Made by a program: the position numbers and the translations under genes. Below, one piece after another: positions 1-7,269 of a DNA stretch of 18,849 nt; the first letter of the stretch is position 1; the number at the start of each line of letters is the position of its first letter. The DNA comes from an uncultured Ruminococcus sp. (lineage in GTDB: Bacteria; Bacillota; Clostridia; Oscillospirales; Ruminococcaceae). The stretch spans positions 1-18,849 of the forward strand of contig CAJTOG010000037.1 of NCBI GenBank assembly GCA_910577575.1. Direction: 5' to 3'. The notes below the pieces were generated by a model, which did not search any database, was not told the DNA's origin, and saw only the letters and a list, made by a program, of their open reading frames with translations.

Positions 1-846
1 ATCCATCTGAATTTCATCATAGCAGTAACCGATACGCATAAGCACAAATTCACAGCCGTCAGCTTTTACCGCCTCATAGTCAACATTGGTCTGCCATGCC
101 GATACGTCTATACCATAACTTACATTTTCGTAATTATAATATTCAATAAAATCAGTGAAATTCATTCTGGTATTGTTATCTTCCGGAGTCGGAATTTCAT
201 TCAGGACAAGTACTGATATATCCCATGATGTACTGTTTCCAGAGCTGTCCGTTACTGTTACTGTAATAGGATAGTTTCCGACTGTTTCTGTATCGACTTC
301 ACCTGTATAGCTCAATAAAGGCTGACGGTCATAATTATCGGCAAAACCAACTATGGAATTTAAGTCAAACGGCTTACCGACCTGTACATATGGATTCCAG
401 CCTGAATTTAAAACAAGCGGTTCTGTAGTATCAACAACTTCATAGAAAATATTCTTTTCATATGTTTTATCTTCATAACTGAAAATCACAGTTATACTTT
501 TCTGTCCGAGTTCAGAAGTATCCAGTATTTCTTCAATATTAAGAATTTCAGTATTAGTATCAATAATAAATTCCGAAACTTTGATATTGCTGTAAACTTC
601 CAGACTGTCCAGTGACTTTAGAATAACTGAATCCGGCGGATTTTCATTAATTTTTTCAGCTGATAAAGATACAGTTGCAGTTGTAACCTTTGTTGTTTCC
701 GATGATGACGAAACATCTGAATTTGCTGATAAAACATCGGTTGAAGTAACTGACTGGTCTGAAATTGCGTCTTTGTCCACTCCTACATTCCGTCCACATG
801 ATGTCAATACACACAATATAATAAGAATTGTCAAATATTTTTTCAT
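1..846 (-). CDS. Lipoprotein with Ig-like domain and GH25 lysozyme domain (C-terminus cut by window edge)
   Basis: Reading the minus strand from the ATG at 846-844 gives 282 residues with no stop before the window edge. Residues 1-17 form a lipoprotein signal with lipobox LTSC (Cys17). A Ser/Thr-rich linker follows to about residue 65. Residues about 139-216 start with DTTEP, contain VTVTDSSGN and resemble a bacterial Ig-like or DUF5011-type domain. At 245-252 comes GIDVSAWQ, then VKADGCEFVLMRIGY. This is the beginning of the glycosyl hydrolase 25 (Cpl-1/N-acetylmuramidase) fold, with Asp247 as the expected first catalytic acid; the remaining active site lies outside the window. It is probably a surface-anchored muramidase acting on peptidoglycan. 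It sits 31 bp downstream of gatD on the same strand and has a promoter of its own. The ribosome site is weak (AAGAAAAGAGA). The GH25 call rests on about 38 residues of the domain. Confidence 0.82.
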   Translation of the reverse strand, partial: MKKYLTILIILCVLTSCGRNVGVDKDAISDQSVTSTDVLSANSDVSSSSETTKVTTATVSLSAEKINENPPDSVILKSLDSLEVYSNIKVSEFIIDTNTEILNIEEILDTSELGQKSITVIFSYEDKTYEKNIFYEVVDTTEPLVLNSGWNPYVQVGKPFDLNSIVGFADNYDRQPLLSYTGEVDTETVGNYPITVTVTDSSGNSTSWDISVLVLNEIPTPEDNNTRMNFTDFIEYYNYENVSYGIDVSAWQTNVDYEAVKADGCEFVLMRIGYCYDEIQMD

Positions 847-870
847 GTTCTGTCTCTTTTCTTTCTTCAA

Positions 871-900
871 ATTATATTTATTTTTTAATTAAACGGTCAA
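871..900 (-). promoter_or_regulatory. Promoter for the GH25 lipoprotein, embedded in the 3' end of gatD
   Basis: On the minus strand TTGACC (900-895) is followed after 18 bp by a perfect TATAAT (876-871). The expected start of transcription is near 864, giving a leader of about 18 nt before the lysozyme ATG at 846. The -35 lies in the last codons of gatD and the spacer covers the gatD stop. The lysozyme can therefore be transcribed apart from murT-gatD as well as by read-through. Confidence 0.6.
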
Positions 901-1621
901 TCATAACCTGTCTGCACTGTTTTTCAAGCGTATCGTCAAGTTTTAAAAGTTTAACCTTATTTTCTGTATTCCTGTTAATACAATATTCAATAATATAGTC
1001 TGAAATTTCAGGATTTTTGGCAAGACACGGGCCATGCATATATGTCGCAATAACGTTTTTTTCAAAGTAACCCTCATGCTGACTCTTTGTGCAATTGCCA
1101 TGACCGCACAGCACATCGCCAAGCGGAGTTTTTACTCCTTTGGTTTGTCCGCCATGATTTTCAAATCCGACTATATCAACGGATTTTCCCATAAAATCAG
1201 TGCGTATTATAATATTACCGATACATCTCTTGCGTCTGTCAGGCTCGGCAACCGTATAGTAATCAAAAAGACCAAGTCCTTTTATTTTATTTCCGTCGGC
1301 ATCTTTATAATACTTTCCCATGAGCTGATAACCTCCGCAAATAAGAAAAAGAAATACACCCTTTTTATATGCTGATTCAATCCCCTTACGGCATTTTTGT
1401 AAATCAGTTGAAATATGCTGCTGTTCAAGGTCTGCACCACCTCCGATATAAATTAAATCATATGAAGAAAAATCAGGCATTTTAGAATCTATTGAATATT
1501 TTTCAACATCACATTCAATCCCACGCATTTTACAGCGATATTCAAGAATTTCCATATTTCCGCTGTCACCATACAGGTCAAGCATATCAGCGTACATATG
1601 AAGAACTTTCAACTTACTCAT
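878..1621 (-). CDS. gatD: Lipid II isoglutaminyl synthase, glutamine amidotransferase subunit GatD
   Basis: GatD is a class I (CobB/CobQ-like) glutaminase. It releases ammonia that MurT uses to amidate the D-Glu of lipid II to D-isoglutamine on the inner face of the membrane. The 247-residue protein shows the nucleophile elbow LICGGYQLMG with Cys95, the N-terminal GDSGN strand at 18-22, the NHGGQTKG segment at 155-162 and the catalytic histidine in TYMHGP (His196), all typical of GatD. An ATG four codons upstream (1633) is in frame, but GGAGG at 1631-1627 lies on top of it and sits 5 nt before the ATG at 1621, so 1621 is the start. It overlaps the end of murT by 8 bp (ATGAGTAA), consistent with coupled translation of two subunits of one enzyme. 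Confidence 0.95.
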   Translation of the reverse strand: MSKLKVLHMYADMLDLYGDSGNMEILEYRCKMRGIECDVEKYSIDSKMPDFSSYDLIYIGGGADLEQQHISTDLQKCRKGIESAYKKGVFLFLICGGYQLMGKYYKDADGNKIKGLGLFDYYTVAEPDRRKRCIGNIIIRTDFMGKSVDIVGFENHGGQTKGVKTPLGDVLCGHGNCTKSQHEGYFEKNVIATYMHGPCLAKNPEISDYIIEYCINRNTENKVKLLKLDDTLEKQCRQVMIDRLIKK

Positions 1622-2954
1622 TTTTACCTCCATGCTTAGAAATATAGCGTTTCAATGCATTTCTTGTCGACTGTACTGCCGTATAATTTGCAATAACAAA
1701 CTTTCGTCCATCTGTCCTTGCAAGTTCTTCAACTGCTTCATCAAGGTCAGGTTTTACCACTATATCGGACGCATCATAGCCTGAACACTTAATTCTTACA
1801 GCTATATCATATGCTCTTGTTCCGGACGTTACAACTCTTGTCACATTTCTGAAGATACTGAAATTTATATCCCATATCCATGAAACGTCAAGCCCGTCCG
1901 CTACATTGTCGTTAAGCACAAACAAAAGCTCCTTTTCACCCTGCATCTCATTCATAACCCGCAAAGTCATATTTGCACCGACAGGATTCTTTGCAAGATT
2001 AAGAGTAGTTTTCCTGTCGCCAAGCATAAAGTTTTCCATTCGTCCGTTTTTTACGGTATATCTGGAAATTACTTTATTTATTATATTTCTGTCAATATTA
2101 TAAAGTTTGCCGATTCCTGCAACAGCAGTCATATTATACACATTATATATGCTGTTCAGCTTAGGCGAATACTTATTGCCGTCAGCGGTAAATACCGGTT
2201 TTTCCAAATCTATATTACTTGCTGTGATGAAAGGTATAAAATCTCCGAAACCGCAGTTTCTGCATATAAATTTACCTATATGCGAATACTGATAATAATC
2301 ATATTCCAGAGGTTGTCCACAGAACGGACAAAATCGACCCTCTGAAGCCTCAAATATTTTTTCGGTTGCAAATTTATATGGTTCTGCATGAAAATATCTG
2401 ACATTTTTATTATCCGGATTTGCTCTGCCCAGACGTGCGGTATTGGGGTCGTCGCCATTTAGAACCAAATTACCCTCAAACGTTTTGCAGAAATGATTGA
2501 TTTTCTGAATCAAAGTCTCCATTTCACCGTTTCTGTCAAGCTGGTCACGGAAAAAATTCAGCACAACAAGGGTTTCAAGTTTCTGCTGTGAATAGACTAC
2601 AGGAACATGACTTTCATCAGTTTCAAGAATAAGATAATCAGCATCAACTTTACCCGATATACTGCAATGTCTCAGAAGCAGGGAACATATTCCCGTATCG
2701 AGATTATTCCCCTCTTTATTTATGATTATTTTTTTACCGTTTTGTTCAAAAAGCTGTGCAATACAGTTGGTAACAGAAGTTTTGCCGTTAGTACCTGTAA
2801 CAGCTATAATCGGACAGTCAATTTTAAACATCCTACAGCACTTTCCCCCTGTAAGATGCCAGAGAATAATTCCGGGAAGATTTCCTGCATTGCGTTTGAA
2901 CAAATGCAAAATCTTTATAATAATTTTTCCTATTATAACAAGAAGCTTATTCAA
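1614..2954 (-). CDS. murT: Lipid II isoglutaminyl synthase, Mur-ligase-like subunit MurT (TTG start)
   Basis: MurT is the ATP-dependent ligase half of the MurT/GatD complex that amidates the second stem-peptide residue of lipid II. From a TTG start the protein has 446 residues. It has a hydrophobic N-terminus (4-19), the Mur-ligase P-loop GTNGKTS (54-60), the ETDESH motif (111-116) and a Cys4 zinc ribbon inserted in the central domain (Cys209, Cys212, Cys231, Cys234). The C-terminal DUF1727 domain contains DGLDVSWIWD (353-362), whose aspartate is expected to complete the GatD active site. TTG at 2954 is preferred over the upstream ATG at 2984. It has AAAAGGGGAA 8 nt upstream, whereas the ATG lies at or before the predicted transcription start. 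Its end overlaps gatD by 8 bp. Confidence 0.94.
   Translation of the reverse strand: MNKLLVIIGKIIIKILHLFKRNAGNLPGIILWHLTGGKCCRMFKIDCPIIAVTGTNGKTSVTNCIAQLFEQNGKKIIINKEGNNLDTGICSLLLRHCSISGKVDADYLILETDESHVPVVYSQQKLETLVVLNFFRDQLDRNGEMETLIQKINHFCKTFEGNLVLNGDDPNTARLGRANPDNKNVRYFHAEPYKFATEKIFEASEGRFCPFCGQPLEYDYYQYSHIGKFICRNCGFGDFIPFITASNIDLEKPVFTADGNKYSPKLNSIYNVYNMTAVAGIGKLYNIDRNIINKVISRYTVKNGRMENFMLGDRKTTLNLAKNPVGANMTLRVMNEMQGEKELLFVLNDNVADGLDVSWIWDINFSIFRNVTRVVTSGTRAYDIAVRIKCSGYDASDIVVKPDLDEAVEELARTDGRKFVIANYTAVQSTRNALKRYISKHGGKNE
1627..1631 (-). promoter_or_regulatory. Ribosome binding site that decides the gatD start
   Basis: GGAGG reads on the minus strand at 1631-1627 and lies 5 nt before the ATG at 1621. 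The alternative in-frame ATG at 1633-1631 overlaps the GGAGG itself, so it cannot be served by it. Confidence 0.75.
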
Positions 2955-2960
2955 AAATAT

Positions 2961-2970
2961 TTCCCCTTTT
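2961..2970 (-). promoter_or_regulatory. Ribosome binding site that decides the murT TTG start
   Basis: AAAAGGGGAA on the minus strand ends in a G-run (2966-2963) 8 nt before TTG at 2954. No comparable sequence precedes the in-frame ATG at 2984. Confidence 0.6.
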
Positions 2971-2987
2971 AAAATATAATACATTTT

Positions 2988-3016
2988 ATTATATCATATT
3001 TCCAAGTAATTTACAA
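2988..3016 (-). promoter_or_regulatory. murT-gatD promoter
   Basis: TTGTAA (3016-3011) and TATAAT (2993-2988) are separated by 17 bp on the minus strand. Transcription should start near 2981, about 27 nt before the TTG of murT. It is divergent from the thyX promoter, with the two -35 boxes 37 bp apart. Confidence 0.7.
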
Positions 3017-3053
3017 TAGTTTTATGATTATTTATTTTTTAAGGAAATTATAC

Positions 3054-3082
3054 TTGACTGAAACGCAAAAAAATGTTAAAAT
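3054..3082 (+). promoter_or_regulatory. Promoter of the thyX operon
   Basis: TTGACT (3054-3059), a 17-bp spacer and TAAAAT (3077-3082). The thyX ATG is about 38 nt downstream of the expected start, after AGAAGGA (3111-3117). Confidence 0.65.
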
Positions 3083-3126
3083 ATAGTATATGTGTATTTA
3101 ATATGAAAAAAGAAGGATAGATTTTT

Positions 3127-3909
3127 ATGAATGTAACTCTTTTGGCTCATACCCCCGAACCCGAAAAAATCGCTGCATCTGCTGCAAAGTTATGCTATTC
3201 AAGCAGTGATATAGGCTCAATCCGTGACAATCTCACAGAGGAAAAAACCAGAAATTTTATTGATATGCTTGTTTCTGTCGGTCACGAAAGCGTTATGGAA
3301 CACGTCAGCTTTACTTTCGGAATTGAGGGCATTTCACGTGCCTGCTCCCATCAGCTTGTAAGGCACAGAATAGCTTCATACTCACAGAAAAGTCAGCGTT
3401 ATGTAAATGAAAATGAATTTGAGTATATAACTCCACCTGAGATAGAGCAGAATATTGAAGCCAAAAAAGAATTTGAATCTGTAATATATGAGATTACTGA
3501 AAGCTACTCAAGAATAGTAAATCTTCTGACTGAAAGTCATAAGGAAAAATTTATCGCCGATGGTATGGATGAAAAATCAGCACTTTCAAAAGCACGTAAA
3601 CTTGCCAATGAGGACGCAAGATTTATACTTCCAAATGCCTGTGAGACCAAAATTGTCGTTACTATGAATGTCCGCTCGCTTTTTAATTTTTTCCGTCACA
3701 GATGCTGTAATCGTGCACAATGGGAAATACGTGCAGTAGCTAACGAAATGCTTAAACTGTGTTTACAGACTGCACCTAACATCTTCAGATATGCAGGTCC
3801 TTCATGCGTTGCAGAAGGAAAATGTCCGGAAGGCAAAATGACTTGCGGAAAAATAAATGAAGTCCGTGAGTATTTCAGTAACTTCAAAAAGCAGGAATAT
3901 AATGATTGA
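3127..3909 (+). CDS. thyX: FAD-dependent thymidylate synthase ThyX
   Basis: ThyX makes dTMP from dUMP with methylene-THF as carbon donor and reduced flavin as hydride source, regenerating THF directly. The 260-residue product carries the family signature RHR-x7-S at 79-89 (RHRIASYSQKS) followed by QRYV. It also has the upstream GHESVMEHVSF segment (52-62, with a conserved His53) and the C-terminal FFRHRCCNRAQWEIR block that contributes to substrate binding. The length is near the upper end for the family. The ATG at 3127 has AGAAGGA 9 nt upstream. It is the first gene of a six-gene operon and its end overlaps the next gene by 8 bp. No thyA is visible in the window, so ThyX may be the main dTMP source, though the rest of the genome is not seen. 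Confidence 0.96.
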   Translation: MNVTLLAHTPEPEKIAASAAKLCYSSSDIGSIRDNLTEEKTRNFIDMLVSVGHESVMEHVSFTFGIEGISRACSHQLVRHRIASYSQKSQRYVNENEFEYITPPEIEQNIEAKKEFESVIYEITESYSRIVNLLTESHKEKFIADGMDEKSALSKARKLANEDARFILPNACETKIVVTMNVRSLFNFFRHRCCNRAQWEIRAVANEMLKLCLQTAPNIFRYAGPSCVAEGKCPEGKMTCGKINEVREYFSNFKKQEYND

Positions 3910-4789
3910 ATTCAGAAATATTTCCATTACAGACAGAGACAAAATTAATACAGCACTTAAAAAATCCGATTTTATGGGCTGTGAATACTCATTTGCAAAT
4001 AATCTTGCATGGTGCAGACTTTCTGATTCAAAAATCTGTTTCTATAAAGACTTTTATATAATCTGTGCTTTTAATAATGATGACGGAATTCCCGTTTTTA
4101 CTTTACCTTCAGGCGATGGCGATTATGTCGAACTCTTTGGCGAAATGAAAAAGTTCAGTGAAAATATGGGATTTCCTTTAAAAGTAAGTGGCGTCACAGA
4201 AAAATCACTCGAAATGATTTCCTCATTTTTCCCTGATAGTTTTACTATTCAATATGACAGAGACGGCTCTGACTATATCTATAATCAAACTGATTTAGCT
4301 GAATTATCAGGCAAGAAATATCACCAGAAAAGAAATCACTTAGCCAAATTCAATAAACTTGAATATGAGTTTTCCTTAATCAGAGAAAAAGATTTTGATG
4401 ACTGTATCTGCTTTATAACAGATAATTATAATAAAAAATCAGATACTGAACATTCTGCAATAGCTGAACAATACGCTGTCAACACATATTTCAATTATTT
4501 CAGTGAACTCAGATTAATGGGCGGTATTATAAAAATTGATGATAAAATTTCAGCTGTAACAATCGGCGAACCGCTTAATTCAAATACTTTCTGTGTCCAT
4601 ATTGAAAAGGCTGACAGACAGTATAATGGAATTTATACAGGTATAAACAATTGCTTTGTACGTTCCTGCATGAATGGATTTGAATATGTAAACCGCGAAG
4701 AAGATTTAGGAATTGAAGGACTAAGAAAATCAAAGCTTTCCTATCACCCTGCTTTTCTTCTTGATAAATATATTTTAACTTTTAAATAA
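3902..4789 (+). CDS. DUF2156 protein (phosphatidylglycerol lysyltransferase C-terminal-like, GNAT fold)
   Basis: The 295-residue product is soluble, with no membrane segment. It resembles the DUF2156/LPG-synthase C-terminal family, which has a tandem GNAT fold. The clearest landmark is SGKKYHQKRNHLAKF (136-150), a motif characteristic of this family. Others are the N-terminal FMGCEYSFANNLAW block (24-37) and the C-terminal NREEDLGIEGLRKSK segment. Membrane-bound MprF proteins use this fold to transfer amino acids from aminoacyl-tRNA to phosphatidylglycerol. A stand-alone soluble copy has no certain substrate and could act on another tRNA-dependent or CoA-dependent acceptor. The start is ATG at 3902, overlapping the thyX stop by 8 bp (ATGATTGA). 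An in-frame ATG at 3857 lies deep inside thyX and would add 15 residues foreign to the family. Confidence 0.85.
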   Translation: MIEFRNISITDRDKINTALKKSDFMGCEYSFANNLAWCRLSDSKICFYKDFYIICAFNNDDGIPVFTLPSGDGDYVELFGEMKKFSENMGFPLKVSGVTEKSLEMISSFFPDSFTIQYDRDGSDYIYNQTDLAELSGKKYHQKRNHLAKFNKLEYEFSLIREKDFDDCICFITDNYNKKSDTEHSAIAEQYAVNTYFNYFSELRLMGGIIKIDDKISAVTIGEPLNSNTFCVHIEKADRQYNGIYTGINNCFVRSCMNGFEYVNREEDLGIEGLRKSKLSYHPAFLLDKYILTFK

Positions 4790-4810
4790 AAAAAGAAAGG
4801 ATTATGAATT

Positions 4811-5353
4811 ATGATTTACGTTTATCTTGCTGACGGATTTGAGGAAACCGAAGCTATAACTCCCATTGACCTTCTGAGACGTGCAGAAAAAAAGGTTATA
4901 ACTGTAGGCTTGGGCGATAATATAATAGTAAGCTCACATGGTATTCCTGTTGTAACGGATACAATTATTCAGGAAGCTCCGCTTACTGACGAACTTGAAA
5001 TGATTGTCCTTCCCGGTGGTATGCCCGGAACTCTTAACCTTGAAAAATCTGAATATGTTCAGAAAGCTATTGATTTCTGTATGGAAAAAAATATAACAAT
5101 AGGTGCAATCTGTGCCGCACCGTCAATTCTCGGTCACAAAGGACTTCTCAAGGGTAAAAAAGCTGTGTGTTATAAGGGCTTTGAAACACAGCTTGAAGGA
5201 GCAGAAATCGGCACAGAAGCTGTTGCTGTCGACGGCAATATAGTTACCGCAAGAGGTGCAGGAGTTGCTGTACAGTTCGGGCTTGCACTTGTTGAAAAGG
5301 CTGTATCCAAATCCGAAAGTAAAAGACAGTCCAAAGCTGTAATGTTTGAATAA
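4811..5353 (+). CDS. DJ-1/PfpI family protein (YajL/ThiJ-like)
   Basis: The 180-residue protein has the full DJ-1 layout. FEETEA at 10-15 contains the glutamate (Glu14) that hydrogen-bonds the nucleophile. VLPGGMPG follows at 67-74, and the nucleophile elbow AICAAPSILG carries Cys101. TARGAG (147-152) comes near the C-terminus. Members protect proteins or small molecules from oxidative or carbonyl damage, and some are annotated as thiazole-phosphate biosynthesis proteins; the exact reaction cannot be read from sequence. The ATG at 4811 follows AAAGGA (4796-4801) by 9 nt. An ATG at 4804 is out of frame and closes after nine codons. The gene lies 21 bp after the DUF2156 gene and 1 bp before the cyclo-ligase start. 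The last ten residues form a basic, Ser-rich tail. Confidence 0.9.
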   Translation: MIYVYLADGFEETEAITPIDLLRRAEKKVITVGLGDNIIVSSHGIPVVTDTIIQEAPLTDELEMIVLPGGMPGTLNLEKSEYVQKAIDFCMEKNITIGAICAAPSILGHKGLLKGKKAVCYKGFETQLEGAEIGTEAVAVDGNIVTARGAGVAVQFGLALVEKAVSKSESKRQSKAVMFE

Positions 5354-5354
5354 T

Positions 5355-5915
5355 ATGAACATGACTAAAAAAGAAATCCGTAGTTACTTTTCTGGAATCC
5401 GCAAAACTGCAAAAAATGATATCAGTGATGATATAATAATTTCAAGAGTACTTACACTTGAAAAAATTGTAAATGCCGATACTGTATTGCTTTATGCTTC
5501 ATTTGGTTCAGAAGTGAATACATGGAATCTTGCTGAAATTCTCATGTATAAAAATATACAGACTGCTTTTCCGATTTGCGGTAAAAATGGAACTATGACT
5601 TTTCATATAGTAAAATCTCTCGGTCAACTTAATGACGGAAAATATGGTATAAGCGAACCGGATATTTCACTCCCCAAGCCTGAAATTACACAACAAACTG
5701 TCTGTATAGTCCCCGGACTCGCTTTCACTGTAAACGGCGAAAGACTTGGCTACGGCGGCGGATATTATGACAGGTTTCTGTTGAAACACCCTGAAATTTA
5801 TACGGTAGGTCTTGCATATGAACAATGTATAGCTGAAACGCTTCCGCTGGAAAAGCATGATATAAAAGTCAAATCAATTATAACAGAAGAAAGGACGATA
5901 ATTTGCCATGAGTGA
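5355..5915 (+). CDS. 5-formyltetrahydrofolate cyclo-ligase (MTHFS, YgfA type)
   Basis: This enzyme converts 5-formyl-THF to 5,10-methenyl-THF with ATP and so returns a stored folate to the one-carbon pool. The 186-residue protein has the basic N-terminal helix with KKEIRSYFSGIRK (5-17) that helps bind ATP. The family signature PGLAFTVNGERLGYGGGYYD (120-139) forms the ATP/phosphate site. The start is uncertain among ATG 5355, ATG 5361 and TTG 5346, and none has a good ribosome site. ATG 5355 begins one base after the stop of the DJ-1 gene, so translation is probably coupled to that gene. Its own end overlaps mltG by 8 bp. Being in one operon with thyX fits a shared folate role. Confidence 0.93.
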   Translation: MNMTKKEIRSYFSGIRKTAKNDISDDIIISRVLTLEKIVNADTVLLYASFGSEVNTWNLAEILMYKNIQTAFPICGKNGTMTFHIVKSLGQLNDGKYGISEPDISLPKPEITQQTVCIVPGLAFTVNGERLGYGGGYYDRFLLKHPEIYTVGLAYEQCIAETLPLEKHDIKVKSIITEERTIICHE

Positions 5916-7269
5916 CAAACATGACGAAAATTTTGATACTGATAAAATTTTAAACGGTTTTCTTGAAAAATTCGGAGATACTGAAACCCATGATATTCAA
6001 GATTCAGATGACATAATTATAACAGAAGAAACCGACCTTACTCTCCCTGACCCCGAACCCCTGCCAGATGATGAAACTATACCATATCAGGAAGAACATC
6101 AGACTGAATCTGAAAATTATAATTCCGATATGAAAAATCAGAATACCAATCCGGTCAGAAAGAAAAAGAAGAAGAAAAAGAAAAAACGTAAACGCAGTCG
6201 TCTTCCGGGAGTTCTTATTCTTGTTACTCTTATTTTCGGTGTTTCTGTTATATCCTCACTTGTCATTATCGGATATGGCAAAGATATGCTCGGCATCGGA
6301 AAAAGTGAACAAACTCATGTAATAGTCGTTCCGGAAGATGCAACTACTGAACAGATAGCACTTATGCTTAAAAATGATGGTATAATAAAATCATCAGAAG
6401 CTTTCACAATGTTTGCAAATCTCAGAAGCAAAGAACTCGGATATATTTCAGGTGAACATTTTATCCGTCCCAATATGCCGTATGAAACCCTTATTGACGA
6501 ACTCACCCAAATTCATGAAGAGGAACTCGGCGAATCTGTAGAAGTGACATTCCCCGAAGGCATAACCCTTATTGAAGCTGCAGACATACTTGAAAGCTCT
6601 CATATATGTGATGCCGAAGACTTCATATTCTACTTCAATTCAGGCGGTTTCGGTATTTCATTTGAAGACTTGCTTCCGATTGATACGTCTCTTAAATTTC
6701 AGCGTATGGAAGGTTATCTGTTCCCTGATACTTATTTCTTCTATGAAAACAGTACACCTGAACAGGTATGTCAGAAAATCTACTATAATTTTGATTCAAA
6801 AATGACTGATGAACGTCGTGCAAGAATGAGAGAACTTAACCTTTCGCTTGATGAATTAATAACTTTTGCTTCTATAGTCCAGAAAGAAGCTGCTACAACC
6901 GATACCATGAATATGGTTGCTTCAGTTTTCTGGAACAGACTTAATAATGCAGATGATTTTCCGCTTCTTCAGTCCGACCCCACTTCAAATTACGCAAATG
7001 ATGTAGTCCGTCCTAATATGGAATATTATGACCAGACAAAAATTGATGCATATGATACTTACAAAAGTCCCGGACTTCCTTCCGGTCCGATATGCAATCC
7101 CGGAATTGAAGCAATTGATGCAGTTCTTGAAGCCTATGAAAGCGACTATTTCTATTTCATTGCAAATATAAATACAAAACAGACTTACTTCTCTGAAACC
7201 CTTGAAGAACATGAAAATTATGAAGAACTCATAAAACAGCAGTATGCAGAGGAGGCTGAAAATGAATAA
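5908..7269 (+). CDS. mltG: Endolytic murein transglycosylase MltG (YceG-like)
   Basis: MltG cleaves nascent glycan strands near the outer membrane face and is thought to set glycan chain length by releasing polymerising strands. The 453-residue protein has an acidic cytoplasmic tail (1-80), a lysine run (Lys85-93) with KRKR after it, and one membrane segment (about 99-123). Then come a LysM-like region and the YceG catalytic domain, with EGYLFPDTY (268-276) and ASIVQKE, where Glu327 matches the catalytic glutamate of E. coli MltG. GLPSGPICNPG (389-399) ends the core. ATG 5908 overlaps the cyclo-ligase stop by 8 bp (ATGAGTGA), with AAAGGA about 12 nt upstream. The downstream U32 gene also overlaps by 8 bp. 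The cytoplasmic tail is longer than in E. coli, as is common in Gram-positive relatives. Confidence 0.95.
   Translation: MSDKHDENFDTDKILNGFLEKFGDTETHDIQDSDDIIITEETDLTLPDPEPLPDDETIPYQEEHQTESENYNSDMKNQNTNPVRKKKKKKKKKRKRSRLPGVLILVTLIFGVSVISSLVIIGYGKDMLGIGKSEQTHVIVVPEDATTEQIALMLKNDGIIKSSEAFTMFANLRSKELGYISGEHFIRPNMPYETLIDELTQIHEEELGESVEVTFPEGITLIEAADILESSHICDAEDFIFYFNSGGFGISFEDLLPIDTSLKFQRMEGYLFPDTYFFYENSTPEQVCQKIYYNFDSKMTDERRARMRELNLSLDELITFASIVQKEAATTDTMNMVASVFWNRLNNADDFPLLQSDPTSNYANDVVRPNMEYYDQTKIDAYDTYKSPGLPSGPICNPGIEAIDAVLEAYESDYFYFIANINTKQTYFSETLEEHENYEELIKQQYAEEAENE

Noticed and set aside
1034..1375. 113-codon plus-strand frame inside gatD
   Set aside because: It is antisense to a well-supported gatD and has no ribosome site or family features.
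2955..2984. ATG at 2984 as the murT start
   Set aside because: It lies at or upstream of the predicted transcription start and lacks a ribosome site, whereas TTG 2954 has one.
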